NCBI RefSeq assembly: GCF_038150125.1
Contig: NZ_JBBVMF010000001.1
Span: 248,001 to 312,000 of the forward strand
From: SW132 sp038150125
GTDB taxonomy: Bacteria > Bacteroidota > Rhodothermia > Balneolales > Balneolaceae
Length of the DNA: 64,000 nt
Direction of reading: 5' to 3'
Below the pieces are notes generated by a model. That model was not told where the DNA came from. It did no database searches and saw nothing but the letters and a program-made list of their open reading frames with translations. Position 1 is the stretch's first letter. Each line of letters opens with the position of its first letter. Shown piece by piece: positions 18,032 through 27,056 of this stretch. A program made the position numbers and the translations under genes.

Positions 18032-19069
18032 TTAACTGACAACAGGTTTTGTGTTACTTTTTGATGCGGGAGAAAAATCAGGAAAGAAAAGAGACAGAAA
18101 CAGGAATACGAGTCCTATTGCGGTCATAAGCTGATACCGGTTTTTGTAGTTTGCATACTCCTGTGAGGAAAATTCCCCCCGCTCTAATTCAGATAGACGT
18201 GACAGGAACGGTTCAATCGTATCGCTGCCCCGGCTAATTTCGTAATAGTTTCCCCCGCCCAGGTTAGCAATTTCCCGCATATTTTGTGATGACAACGTTG
18301 ATACAACTTCATTTCCCTGGTTATCGCGATGATAACCCTGAAGATTTCCATTTTCATAGATTGGAATTCGTCCCCCGGCACTGGTTCCAATACCAACTGT
18401 AAATATCGTCACGCCACTTTCATTTAGTTGTTCAGCGGCTTCAGTAAATCCGGGGCCGTGGTTTTCACCATCCCCAATAAGCAACAATACATTTGCAGCA
18501 TTATTATTCTCTTCTATCGACTGAAACGTCTCCTGGGCTTTCACCAATGCGGCCTGAAAATTTGATGTATAAGAGGGCATTTGGTCCGTTTTCACGATGT
18601 CGAGGTACAATCGCAGTGCGGAATAGTCGAGCGTAAGCGGACTCTGCACAAACGCCTGCCCTGTAAACACCATCAACCCTACCCTGTCTCCTTCCAGTCG
18701 GTTGATGAGCCGGTTAATCTCAAACTTCGCTTTTTCCAGCCGGCTGGGTGAGATGTCTTCAACATTCATACTTCGGGACAGATCCAGGGCAATCAGCATG
18801 TTCACGCCGCTTCGTTCAACCTCGCGAATTTCCGTCCCGATTTTAGGTCCGGCAAGGGCAAGAACAAAGAATAACAGCGCGAGCAGAAAACTATAGAACC
18901 TGATGCTATCGCCCGTTTTCCAGAAGTTCAGACGCAGCAGTGTTAGCAGACGGTCATCGAAGAGCTCCGACCGACGCTTGTGCCGGGCAACTCTTAACCA
19001 CCAAAATGCTCCCCACACAATGGGTATCAGGAGCAGTCCAAATAAATACGTACTATTTTCCCAAATCAT
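18032..19069 (-). CDS. Membrane-anchored VWA-domain protein (BatA/BatB-like)
   Basis: A 345-residue protein with two N-terminal membrane segments (~8-26 and ~58-75), a VWA domain (~85-280) and a C-terminal helix (~312-332). The MIDAS motif D96-x-S98-x-S100 (DLSRS) is intact, with T and D ligands in FTGQ and IGDGENHG. This is the architecture of BatA/BatB in the Bacteroidota Bat (aerotolerance) operons. Here it stands alone with a HAD gene; no moxR, DUF58 or BatD/TPR neighbour is in the window. Confidence 0.85.
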   Translation of the reverse strand: MIWENSTYLFGLLLIPIVWGAFWWLRVARHKRRSELFDDRLLTLLRLNFWKTGDSIRFYSFLLALLFFVLALAGPKIGTEIREVERSGVNMLIALDLSRSMNVEDISPSRLEKAKFEINRLINRLEGDRVGLMVFTGQAFVQSPLTLDYSALRLYLDIVKTDQMPSYTSNFQAALVKAQETFQSIEENNNAANVLLLIGDGENHGPGFTEAAEQLNESGVTIFTVGIGTSAGGRIPIYENGNLQGYHRDNQGNEVVSTLSSQNMREIANLGGGNYYEISRGSDTIEPFLSRLSELERGEFSSQEYANYKNRYQLMTAIGLVFLFLSLFFPDFSPASKSNTKPVVS

Positions 19070-19212
19070 GGTAGATCAATTCTTTTTTGAGCAAAGCTTT
19101 AAAGATAACATAATTTCGTGAAAGGTAAGATCTTGAGTTAGAATTACAGGTGCTTATCTGTTTGATTCGCGCTTCACAGCAAAAGCAACTCTGGTTTATG
19201 TGATTTTTGGCT

Positions 19213-19857
19213 TTATAAAGAAGGTTGATTTAGATAATGATGCCAAATGATACGTGCTGCAACTGCGCGCAGCGGTTTCCATTGTGATGCAATTTCATCG
19301 CATCGTTCACTGCTCGGCGTATCAGGCAGGCTCTTAATTTTTTGAATGGACTTCTTAAGCGCAAGATCACCTGATGGCCAAACGTCCGGACGCATTAACG
19401 CCATGAGCAAATAAATATTTGCAGTCCAATCTCCGATCCCTTTTATTTTTTTCAGTTCTTTTCGTGCATCGGCATTATCTAATCCTTCAAGCTTGTCAAG
19501 TTCAAGATCTCCATTTATTAAAGATTTCGATAGTTCCCGGCAGTATTTAGTCTTTTGTCGGCTAAAACCAATATTCTTTAATTCGGTATCAGAAAATTCA
19601 AGAAATCGCTCTGGTGTCAGGTCGTTTTCCACGGCTTCTTTTAACTTATTGAAAGCTGCTTTTGCCGATGCCAATGAGACCTGCTGCTCAAGAATGATAT
19701 GGACCAGTGTTGAATACCCTGGTTCGCGAGACCATAATGGCGGGTTGCCGAATTTAGTGATGACGTTCTCCAAATCAGAATCAGCTTCAGTAAGTATTGA
19801 AACTCCAACATACAGTGATTTCTCATCCAGACGGTTTTTTGGCATCATATTCTTCAT
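19213..19857 (-). CDS. DNA-3-methyladenine glycosylase II (AlkA-like, HhH-GPD)
   Basis: A 214-residue base-excision glycosylase that removes alkylated purines. The helix-hairpin-helix L-K-K-I-K-G-I-G-D-W-T-A lies at ~135-146 and the catalytic aspartate of the GPD loop is D164 in W-P-S-G-D-L-A-L. The upstream ILEQQVS helix is typical of the AlkA/MAG branch. It lacks the N-terminal domain of E. coli AlkA, so it is the short form. The start could be M1, M4 or M5 of MKNMM. Confidence 0.9.
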   Translation of the reverse strand: MKNMMPKNRLDEKSLYVGVSILTEADSDLENVITKFGNPPLWSREPGYSTLVHIILEQQVSLASAKAAFNKLKEAVENDLTPERFLEFSDTELKNIGFSRQKTKYCRELSKSLINGDLELDKLEGLDNADARKELKKIKGIGDWTANIYLLMALMRPDVWPSGDLALKKSIQKIKSLPDTPSSERCDEIASQWKPLRAVAARIIWHHYLNQPSL

Positions 19858-20126
19858 ACTTTGTTATCTACTGACATTACTTAATCATTGCTCTTTTTAC
19901 CCGGATTATTCACCAAGAAATTTTGATATGAACAAGGTGAAGGGGGAATGACGACGGAAGGATACATATGTACCCTGAGTAGGACATTTATACTTAGACG
20001 CAGTACATATTAAGATTACGACGCAAAAATCTACACACAGATTTGAGCTAACATCCATATAACGTTAACAAATTATTTACAGCACTTATAGTACCTTTTC
20101 ATACACATTCGTGAATAATTCGGGTT
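19858..20126. other. Intergenic region, no gene seen
   Basis: AT-rich spacer downstream of the small ORF at 20127 and upstream of the AlkA-like gene, both minus strand. It contains short TAAC/GTTA motifs around 20058-20070 but no clear hairpin or gene. Confidence 0.4.
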
Positions 20127-20312
20127 TTACTCCACTACCTCTAATGAATCAGTCGCATTTACCCACAATATTACATGCTTGTTTTCAGGTGAAAGATAAT
20201 CAGCATTCTGAATCGTCATAACTGGTTGGCCGATCAATGCAGGACAGGCCATCTGCAACGTATCAAACAGAATTTTATCATTTCCTGCTGTGTTTATTAA
20301 TGTTTTCCGCAT
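20127..20312 (-). CDS. Small hypothetical protein (61 aa)
   Basis: A 61-residue ORF that starts 10 bases after the stop of the oxidoreductase gene in the same direction. It has ordinary codon use and a strand-rich middle (PVMTIQNADYL...HVILWVN). I do not recognise a family. It could be a genuine third gene of the serine hydrolase-oxidoreductase operon, or the tail of a decayed gene. Confidence 0.35.
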   Translation of the reverse strand: MRKTLINTAGNDKILFDTLQMACPALIGQPVMTIQNADYLSPENKHVILWVNATDSLEVVE

Positions 20313-20321
20313 TATCCGTCG

Positions 20322-21293
20322 CTATTTCTCCATCTCAACAACAATCTTTCCCTTATGCCTGCCCTCACCAAAATACTGAATCAGCTCCGGGATCTTTTCA
20401 AATTCGTAAGGACCATCAATAATTGGCTTGATATGTCCCTGCTTCACCAGCTCAGAAATCTGGTCTAAGCCTTTATTTGCCTCTAAGACAAGCACACTCA
20501 GCTTTTTTCCGGTAAAAAGTGATATGAGCGATCCTATTAATGCTATTTCGAGAAGCCTGATCATCGATCCCCCTACAGTAACATATTTGCCACCCTTCTT
20601 GAGGGCACGAGCATATTTAAATACGGATCTGTTTGATTTTGCATCAAGAATAAGATCATACGTTTCACCGGTGGCGGTAAAGTCCACTTTTTTATAATCC
20701 ATCACGCTATCAAACCCCAGCGATTTCATCAGATCCAGTTTTTCGGCACTATCCACTCCAGTTACTGTTACATCGTAGGGTTTCAGTATTTGAATTCCCA
20801 GGGTCCCGACACCGCCTCCGGCTCCATTAATGAGGATGGTCTGACCGGATTTTACCTCCCCCTTCTCCAAAAGTCCCTGAAGTGCAAGTGTTCCGGCATG
20901 GGGTATGGCAGCGGCATCATTGTGGCTGATGTTGGAAGTTTTCCTGTACAATGTTTTTTCCGGAACACAAACGTACTCTGCAAATCCGCCAAGACCACAC
21001 TCAGACAGATCGCAGTAAATATCGTCGCCGATTTTAAAGGATTTCACATTCCCGCCCACCGCTTCGATGGTTCCGGAAACGTCAACACCGGGAATATTTA
21101 TTTTTGGCTTTCTCAGGCCAAAAAACATACGGATTATGTAAGGCTTTCCCCTCACAAACCCCCAATCCCAGTCATTGATAGATGCAGAGTGTACTTTCAC
21201 CAGTACTTCATTCTCTTTCGGAACCGGTTTTGCCACGTCCCCAAACTCAAGATCTTTTGGTAACCCGTATTCCTTTAGTAGTATGGCTTTCAT
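20322..21293 (-). CDS. NAD(P)-dependent quinone oxidoreductase/alcohol dehydrogenase
   Basis: A 323-residue MDR-superfamily reductase. The catalytic GroES-like N-terminal half carries S-I-N-D-W-D and P-G-V-D-V-S-G; the zinc-ligand cysteines of classical alcohol dehydrogenases are absent, so it is the zinc-independent quinone-reductase type. The Rossmann motif is N-G-A-G-G-G-V-G at residues 156-163. Its start overlaps the stop of the upstream serine hydrolase by four bases (ATGA), so the two are translationally coupled. Confidence 0.9.
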   Translation of the reverse strand: MKAILLKEYGLPKDLEFGDVAKPVPKENEVLVKVHSASINDWDWGFVRGKPYIIRMFFGLRKPKINIPGVDVSGTIEAVGGNVKSFKIGDDIYCDLSECGLGGFAEYVCVPEKTLYRKTSNISHNDAAAIPHAGTLALQGLLEKGEVKSGQTILINGAGGGVGTLGIQILKPYDVTVTGVDSAEKLDLMKSLGFDSVMDYKKVDFTATGETYDLILDAKSNRSVFKYARALKKGGKYVTVGGSMIRLLEIALIGSLISLFTGKKLSVLVLEANKGLDQISELVKQGHIKPIIDGPYEFEKIPELIQYFGEGRHKGKIVVEMEK

Positions 21294-22327
21294 GAGGTTT
21301 TTCGCCTTTTCAGTATTTTTACAATTCTACCGTTTATGATTTCTGATAAGTTCCAATTGTAAAGTTTTAGATCGGTTGTGCTGTAGAACTCAACAACAAC
21401 AGCATCAATATCTTTGTGATATTCAGCGAAACTCTGATATCCGGGAACCCAGCCGGAATGTTCATATTCATAAATGAATGAATGGATGTCCTGTTCTCCT
21501 TCTTCAAACAATGATCCATCGTTCAATGCCCTGAGGAAAGTACCCACGTCTTCCGCAGTGGCTAACATACCGTGTTCGTCTGCCTTTAAATCAAATGGGT
21601 GTCCTGCATGATAGCCACTCATCACATCGTCTAATGCCACATCGTTTAGCGAAGCGAATGTATTGGTAAGATTTAGCGGGTTTAGAATTTCTTCCTGAAT
21701 AAATTGAAAGTTCCCGTAACCCAATACATCATCCATTATCTTATTGATCAACAGGTAATTCGTATTACTATATTCATACTCTTCACCGGGTTCAAAGTTG
21801 GCCGGCTTGTCCAGAATCAATGCAAGACTTTCTTCATATGTCTCTGTTGGAGCAACCCAAAAATTGGGAGTATTCGTGAAATTGGGAATGCCACTTTGAT
21901 GCTGTAACATCAATCTCAACGTAATTTTATCAGCGTTATCAATTCGTCCAATAAGATCAAGTAAATAGTCAGCGAGGGTTTTATCCAAAGATAGGCGCCC
22001 ATCACAAACCAATTTGGTGACAGCTACAGCATCATACACTTTGCTGATGCTGGCAATTTTGAATAAGGCTTGAGGGTTGGCTGGAATCTTAGCTTCCCGA
22101 TCGTGCCAGCCGGCAGCAAAATACTGGGGGGTGTTCCCAGCCTGGTCTACATAAACAATCACACCGTCAAACCCATAATCAATGGCCTCACCAACCTGCT
22201 CCTGTACCGTATCGGGAAGTGGTACTATCCATGCTTTTAACAACATCCACGGCACGAAGAAGAGTGAGACAACCGTACCGACAAGGAGTACTATTCTAAG
22301 AATTCTCTTTCTGCTCTTCTTTGTCAT
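21290..22327 (-). CDS. Membrane-anchored serine hydrolase (class C beta-lactamase family)
   Basis: A 345-residue protein with an N-terminal membrane helix (~9-34) and a periplasmic beta-lactamase/transpeptidase-like fold. The active site has S93-x-x-K96 (SISK) and Y186-S-N188; the third motif is H-S-G-W in the C-terminal strand. Such proteins are usually D,D-peptidases or esterases rather than resistance enzymes. It is the first gene of a minus-strand pair with the oxidoreductase. Confidence 0.88.
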   Translation of the reverse strand: MTKKSRKRILRIVLLVGTVVSLFFVPWMLLKAWIVPLPDTVQEQVGEAIDYGFDGVIVYVDQAGNTPQYFAAGWHDREAKIPANPQALFKIASISKVYDAVAVTKLVCDGRLSLDKTLADYLLDLIGRIDNADKITLRLMLQHQSGIPNFTNTPNFWVAPTETYEESLALILDKPANFEPGEEYEYSNTNYLLINKIMDDVLGYGNFQFIQEEILNPLNLTNTFASLNDVALDDVMSGYHAGHPFDLKADEHGMLATAEDVGTFLRALNDGSLFEEGEQDIHSFIYEYEHSGWVPGYQSFAEYHKDIDAVVVEFYSTTDLKLYNWNLSEIINGRIVKILKRRKTS

Positions 22328-22466
22328 ACGGTATTATATGAAAACTGCTGTTTTAGTCCCTATTTCAATTACCACACTTCCTTTCGTACGTCCGTTATCA
22401 GCATAGACTTTGGTAGCCGCCAATCTTGCCCAAAAGAAGGCGATGCCATCTAAGAGGTGACAGAAA

Positions 22467-22686
22467 ATAAAATCCCCTCTCAAGAGGGCTCATCTTTTGC
22501 ACGCGGCAGCGAAAAAGTTTAAACGAAACGGCAACGCCGGTTGAGTGTGACGAGGGATGTGTTCCTGTGCCTTGAAAAATACTGTAATCAAATTTCGGTT
22601 CCTGTCCCTTTCAACACACCCCTCGGTTTGAAAATCTGCGTTCCGCAGGTTTCAATTCCATTTCCCCTCTCATAGAGGGGATTTTA
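22467..22686. repeat. CCCCTCT-type palindromic repeat element
   Basis: About 220 bp between two minus-strand genes. The left end AAATCCCCTCTCAAGAGGG and right end CCCCTCTCATAGAGGGGATTT are inverted copies, each a small hairpin. The interior holds ACACACCCCTC and no coding frame. It belongs to the same broad repeat class as the element at 15230 but with a larger core. Confidence 0.65.
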
Positions 22687-22763
22687 CTCTGAATAAAACT
22701 TTCACTGGCAGTCATATATCACAGAAAGACGCCTGATGAGCTGAAAAATGTGCAGGCCAGCTT

Positions 22764-23576
22764 TCATATTCTATGACGATTTTTAGGCTTTGTTTTTATC
22801 TCCGGGTCAATTTGATCCTCTTCGATAAGTATATTTTTCAGAGAATCATCTGTATCGATTTTATCTTCAATCTCGCTTGTTGGTGTCACACCTGACTCAG
22901 ACTTTGATATTGGCCTGCTTGCGATCACTTCGAGACCGGTGACCATTTGCCGTAGTTTTTTAAATCCTTTATCGAGGTTTTCGCGAAGCTTCCATCGCCC
23001 GATCAGGAATGCAAGTCCGGTCATTAATACCGTAAACGCCACACCGGGGATGGCTGACAGCTCTAAAAAACCGGAGGCAAATAATAATGAAGCAATGGCA
23101 ACCAACGGCACCGGAATATAATACGGCAGGGCCGTCAGAGGGCCATTCCAGCTTACATTGATCTTTGTGCTGCTATTTCGTTTTAGAGCCGTTACCCGGG
23201 CAGAATTGCTTGTATCCCATGGCGAACTCCACTCAAACACGGAATTTCTGGAACTCACTTCTCCCATTGACTTGAAGAAATCCCGAATCGAAAGGAGCAT
23301 CTCTTCCCATTGCTCCCCTGTTATCTCACCATCAACCAGCACCTGGGTACTAAATGAGAAAGGCCCGCCCCAAAAGTTTCGATCATTCTTGCCGGTATTT
23401 GCTTCAATTTCAGCAGCCGCCTTCGTTATTTGCTCCGGGTCAATTCCCGCCTCGGATGCAAGCTGACGCAGTTCATCAATTGTCAATCCCATTTCTTGAT
23501 CTGGATTATCTGCAGATGAGTTTTCAGCAGCTATCTTCAGGATCGCCCTCACTTCCTTACTATCATATAATTTCAT
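22764..23576 (-). CDS. Hypothetical membrane protein with N-terminal DUF1707-like segment
   Basis: A 270-residue protein. Residues ~1-60 are helical and acidic (TIDELRQLASEAGIDPEQITKAAAEIE), resembling the short SHOCT/DUF1707-type domain at the start of many membrane proteins. Two closely spaced membrane helices lie at ~152-170 and ~174-192, and the tail is charged. No catalytic motif is visible. The function is unknown; a regulatory or scaffold role at the membrane is only a guess. Confidence 0.65.
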   Translation of the reverse strand: MKLYDSKEVRAILKIAAENSSADNPDQEMGLTIDELRQLASEAGIDPEQITKAAAEIEANTGKNDRNFWGGPFSFSTQVLVDGEITGEQWEEMLLSIRDFFKSMGEVSSRNSVFEWSSPWDTSNSARVTALKRNSSTKINVSWNGPLTALPYYIPVPLVAIASLLFASGFLELSAIPGVAFTVLMTGLAFLIGRWKLRENLDKGFKKLRQMVTGLEVIASRPISKSESGVTPTSEIEDKIDTDDSLKNILIEEDQIDPEIKTKPKNRHRI

Positions 23577-23766
23577 AAACCTACCCCGCTATTGTGATCG
23601 ATAAGCGTACGCATTAATAATCATGCGGTTGCAGTTTCATAACCAACTCCTGCAAGAAACCCATACAATGCATCCTGCATCTTACATAAACCACGCTTTG
23701 TTCCTCTCCTGGCTTCACCTGCTTGGCAACCAGCTGATCTGAGAGCGTTGGTTTATGACGCTGACA

Positions 23767-23784
23767 TCCCGACCGCTGTCGGGA
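23767..23784. repeat. Small perfect hairpin TCCCGAC/GTCGGGA
   Basis: A 7-bp stem with a CGCT loop, 20 bases beyond the stop of the thioesterase gene. It has no T run on either strand, so it is more likely a dispersed repeat fragment than a terminator. Confidence 0.45.
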
Positions 23785-23803
23785 CGGAAAGCACCGGGGA
23801 TGC

Positions 23804-24253
23804 TCAGGTCCTTTCGGGAAGCCACTCAAAGTCCGGAGTTTTTGGAAAGCGTTTCATCACATCTGCCAGCTCAGGAATTACGCCCAGTTTACGGCTCCCC
23901 AGGTTCAGCCAGGCACCATCCACAGTAATCTTAGCTGCCTTCACATCGTCTGCGCCTTCTTTAAATATTTCATGCACAAAACTCCAACGGGAGCCATCCT
24001 CGCGCATCGATGCCAGTGCGCAGGTAACCGTAATGATTTCAAGCAGGTTAATTTCTCTCAGAAATTTAGTCTCTTCACGGAACAAGACAGGCCCAAATCC
24101 CCCCCGTCCGATCTCCGCTATGGATAGGTCGAAATCGGAGAACATGGCCACCCGTGTCTGGGCAGCATAATCGTTATACACGGAGTGACGCATATGGTTG
24201 TTGGGATCCATATTCGCCCATGTTACTTCAAAGGTTTTGCTGTATGTCTGCAT
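23804..24253 (-). CDS. Hotdog-fold acyl-CoA thioesterase
   Basis: A 149-residue 4HBT-family protein. The N-terminal W-A-N-M-D-P-N-N-H-M-R-H-S motif carries the catalytic aspartate, followed by the long hot-dog helix (YNDYAAQTRVAMF) and strands with VHEIFK. Length and motif fit the YbgC/FadM-like group that hydrolyses acyl-CoA. The gene stands alone. The substrate length cannot be deduced. Confidence 0.88.
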   Translation of the reverse strand: MQTYSKTFEVTWANMDPNNHMRHSVYNDYAAQTRVAMFSDFDLSIAEIGRGGFGPVLFREETKFLREINLLEIITVTCALASMREDGSRWSFVHEIFKEGADDVKAAKITVDGAWLNLGSRKLGVIPELADVMKRFPKTPDFEWLPERT

Positions 24254-24570
24254 GCTTTCAATATATACAAGTAAACCTGCTATGGAAATGAAATGGATAG
24301 ATAATTAAACATACTATTATCATGTCAATTCTCATTTGTCGCATAAAGACCTGACAGCATTCCCGGTGCTTTACCGGGTTTCTGTCAGCGTCAAAAACCA
24401 ACGCTGTCAGATCCGGTGGGTGCTGACAGGTTGCTTTCGACAGTTTACCGTTGACACAACAATAGTCATAGCGCGTTTTATGCCTATAGCTTTTCTCCCC
24501 GGCTGGCTATATTTATTTCCAAATGTAAATTGGTATAAGCAAAAAAATGCGGGAATGCTGCATATGCTGT
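24254..24570. other. Intergenic region with CTGTCAG repeats
   Basis: About 317 bases. Between ~24349 and 24432 the motif CTGACAG/CTGTCAG occurs four times in both orientations, giving short imperfect hairpins related to the repeat at 383. No gene is seen. Confidence 0.5.
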
Positions 24571-25581
24571 TTAAAAATACACCGCAACCTGGTAATAGAA
24601 CATCTCGTTTTGCGTCTCTTGAATGATGTCTCTTGCAATGAGGACGTCCGTCGCTTCCGTGTAAATCCAGTGGTACCAGAAGATAAAAAACTCCTCAAAG
24701 GATATCTCTTCATCAAAGTTCAGCTCCTGATATGTGGCTTCAAAATCAGGCCGGTTCCTGTTCAGGATATCGAGCAGTGTCGGGAAAAAGAGGTCGGGCA
24801 TGGTTCGGGTGATCAGCTCAGTATCGTGTTCATCAAACACATGGATGTACATGTCATCATAATTGTCCCAGCCTGGATTCGACGATGTTCGCGTGTTCCC
24901 ATACACGGAAATGCCTATGGAGTCACTCCAAAAAAGCCCCATGTTGCCATACATTCCATACGGTTCGGTGTTACCGGCAAGATCATCTTCAACAATGCCA
25001 AGGTAGTACCGGCTTCCGTTTCGTAACGGCCGCTCCTGGTTTAAAAATGCCTCTTCCACCTGCCGGATCTGAAAATTATCGAGGACGACGTTGCTCAGGT
25101 AGAAGAGAGACAGTTCACGGAAATCATGCCGCTGTGAAATGTGCGCTTCGTCATGGATGGCCATGATTTCCGGCAGCCGGCTGTATACGCTGTCTGCAAT
25201 TTCATTCGCTACGTTTCGGGCTTTTAACTCCATTAATTTCCCCCGCTCCAGCGTGAATATCCCAAGAGCTGGCTGAAGGTCATCCCCATCTTTTTCGAGC
25301 AGTCTGTTTTCAATAAGGGCATCGATGTTCTTCTCCGATGTTTCAGCACTCCAGTTCAGTTCATTTTCAATGTCAGAAAGCGGAATATCATAGTGCAGGG
25401 CAACCAGAAACTGGGCAAGGCTATCTTTATTGATATCGATATTGGGGCCCTGGAATCCGGAAATTTGATAAACCCTGAAGGGTGAGTTTAGAATATCATC
25501 TACGGTTCTGTTGTTTTTAGAAGAACAACTCACCAAAATCGTGACGGCAAGTACGGTCATTAAAGTGTTCAAAATTTTCAT
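24571..25581 (-). CDS. Predicted lipoprotein, function unknown
   Basis: A 336-residue protein with a lipoprotein signal: MKILNTLMT, hydrophobic core, lipobox V-S-C at Cys19. The mature part is acidic, mainly helical in the first half (DSLAQFLVALHYDIP...) and rich in aromatic residues in the second half (EEISFEEFFIFWYHWIY). No known motif is recognised. It is the only gene in its transcription unit. Confidence 0.7.
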   Translation of the reverse strand: MKILNTLMTVLAVTILVSCSSKNNRTVDDILNSPFRVYQISGFQGPNIDINKDSLAQFLVALHYDIPLSDIENELNWSAETSEKNIDALIENRLLEKDGDDLQPALGIFTLERGKLMELKARNVANEIADSVYSRLPEIMAIHDEAHISQRHDFRELSLFYLSNVVLDNFQIRQVEEAFLNQERPLRNGSRYYLGIVEDDLAGNTEPYGMYGNMGLFWSDSIGISVYGNTRTSSNPGWDNYDDMYIHVFDEHDTELITRTMPDLFFPTLLDILNRNRPDFEATYQELNFDEEISFEEFFIFWYHWIYTEATDVLIARDIIQETQNEMFYYQVAVYF

Positions 25582-25915
25582 ACGTCCACCCCTTTCTTGT
25601 TATAAATGATCTGTTTATAAAGCTCTCAGTTTTTCCGATTGATTTTGGTTTACCCGTAACATTTACCACCTCTTGATATTTTTAGATTACGATGTAATTG
25701 TGAGAGTAATATGAATCAGGATCTGCTAAAGCCAATGCGCGAACATCACTTCGCAATATAGAATGATTGAGTTTACAAGATCGATTCCTGGCAGCTTAAA
25801 ACGTGGGGATACCGTTGGGGAAAAGAGGACTTTTACCTTAGACCCAATAGGTCTGAGAATTAAACCCCTTATAATTTAAACCACTTAGGGTTAATCCAAA
25901 TTTCTTAATACTACA

Positions 25916-26151
25916 AACCTGAGTTCGATTGTAAATCGGGGCAAGGATACTCCCCTCCTGTGTAAGGAGGGGCAGGAGGTGGTAGCTTTAGGTTTCGAGC
26001 TCAAATTAGACTCAAAAAATACTTTTCTTCCAGGGATGGCCAAGGCAAAACCACCCCTTCCCACAGGGATCCCTTGCGGGGAAATCCCCTCCTTAGAAAA
26101 GTAGGGGGCTTTTGGCGCACTTTGATGATGATTAATAATCGAACTCAGGTT
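25916..26151. repeat. Palindromic repeat element with AACCTGAGTTCGATT termini
   Basis: A 236-bp element in a 685-bp gene-free gap. The termini AACCTGAGTTCGATT (25916-25930) and its perfect complement AATCGAACTCAGGTT (26137-26151) frame CCCCTCC/GGAGGGG hairpins (25952-25972 and ~26084-26107). Similar elements lie at 47953-48161 and 51512-51683. The rest of the gap (25582-25915 and 26152-26266) shows no gene. Confidence 0.75.
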
Positions 26152-26266
26152 ATGAAGCCGATAATAGTGTAAAGGTTATAAAAAAATAAATTCGATTGGA
26201 GCAATTATTCTTAGGCTATTTACATCATCATTTTAATAATATCTACAATACCCACTTCGTCAATAC

Positions 26267-26887
26267 TTAAATTCCGCTTTGTTCTAAAGCTGAGCATCTT
26301 GTGACACGCCGCTCTTCTCTGGATGGTACTTGTTCCCCTCTATTTCTTTTTATCAAGTAAGAAAGTTGCGTCGTCCAGCATTCATCATAAACTGAACAGT
26401 AGCAAATGCTTATATTGAGATCTTCCTGTAGAATAGATCTGCCCATTTGAATTGCTAAATTTGATTGTGGATCTGATTCATTGGATGCAATTCTAAATAT
26501 CATCTGCTGTCCGGAATTTGGTGGCAGCACGCTTCCCTGTATCAGTGATTGATAATCAGAGGTTTCGTTTCTCTGGAACGTAAAATCACTCATCACATCA
26601 CCCCAGTTATCTTTTACTTCCCCTTCTAACATTACTGAGGTTTTCATTATTCGGGCTGGTCCGATTCCAGAGTTTACTACAAAAATTTTCAGTGTATCAT
26701 TTCTGATTGAAGGTTGGATTTCCACGTTAGGCCATACTGAGGCACGCTGCTGTTCTCGAATCAAAGATGCCTCATACATAGAAATAAACAGACCGCAGAC
26801 GCTTAAAACCACAGCAGATAGAGCAATCATTGTTTGTGGACTTCGAATCCAGTCAGAAAAGGATGATTTGTGATCGTCGGTATCCAT
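26267..26887 (-). CDS. Hypothetical membrane-anchored protein
   Basis: A 206-residue protein with one N-terminal membrane helix (~18-40) after a short charged cytosolic leader. The remainder is a beta-rich domain (VEIQPSIRNDTLKIFVVNSGIGPA...) with an internal C-Y-C pair and a further Cys near the C-terminus. The pattern of one anchor plus a beta-sandwich with N-x-G-x-G-P-A is common in uncharacterised proteins often found in accessory regions. No function can be assigned. Confidence 0.6.
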   Translation of the reverse strand: MDTDDHKSSFSDWIRSPQTMIALSAVVLSVCGLFISMYEASLIREQQRASVWPNVEIQPSIRNDTLKIFVVNSGIGPARIMKTSVMLEGEVKDNWGDVMSDFTFQRNETSDYQSLIQGSVLPPNSGQQMIFRIASNESDPQSNLAIQMGRSILQEDLNISICYCSVYDECWTTQLSYLIKRNRGEQVPSREERRVTRCSALEQSGI

Positions 26888-27056
26888 TGAAAAAAATTAT
26901 GTTAATTCATTTAAACGAAGCTCTGTAACTCTGGATAAGTGTTGTGAACTTAGTTGTGTTTTACACATATCGAGGTGTCATGCAAATTCTCCGTTAAGAA
27001 AATGTAAAATAGCCCCAACCGCAATACATGATATTGATGGTCGGCCCCAATCTAAT

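Noticed and set aside
20058..20070. ATATAACGTTAAC motif as a further attC core
   Set aside because: No matching second arm within 150 bases.
21290..22327. Antibiotic-resistance beta-lactamase
   Set aside because: Motifs fit the broad serine-hydrolase family; nothing specific to resistance enzymes is seen.
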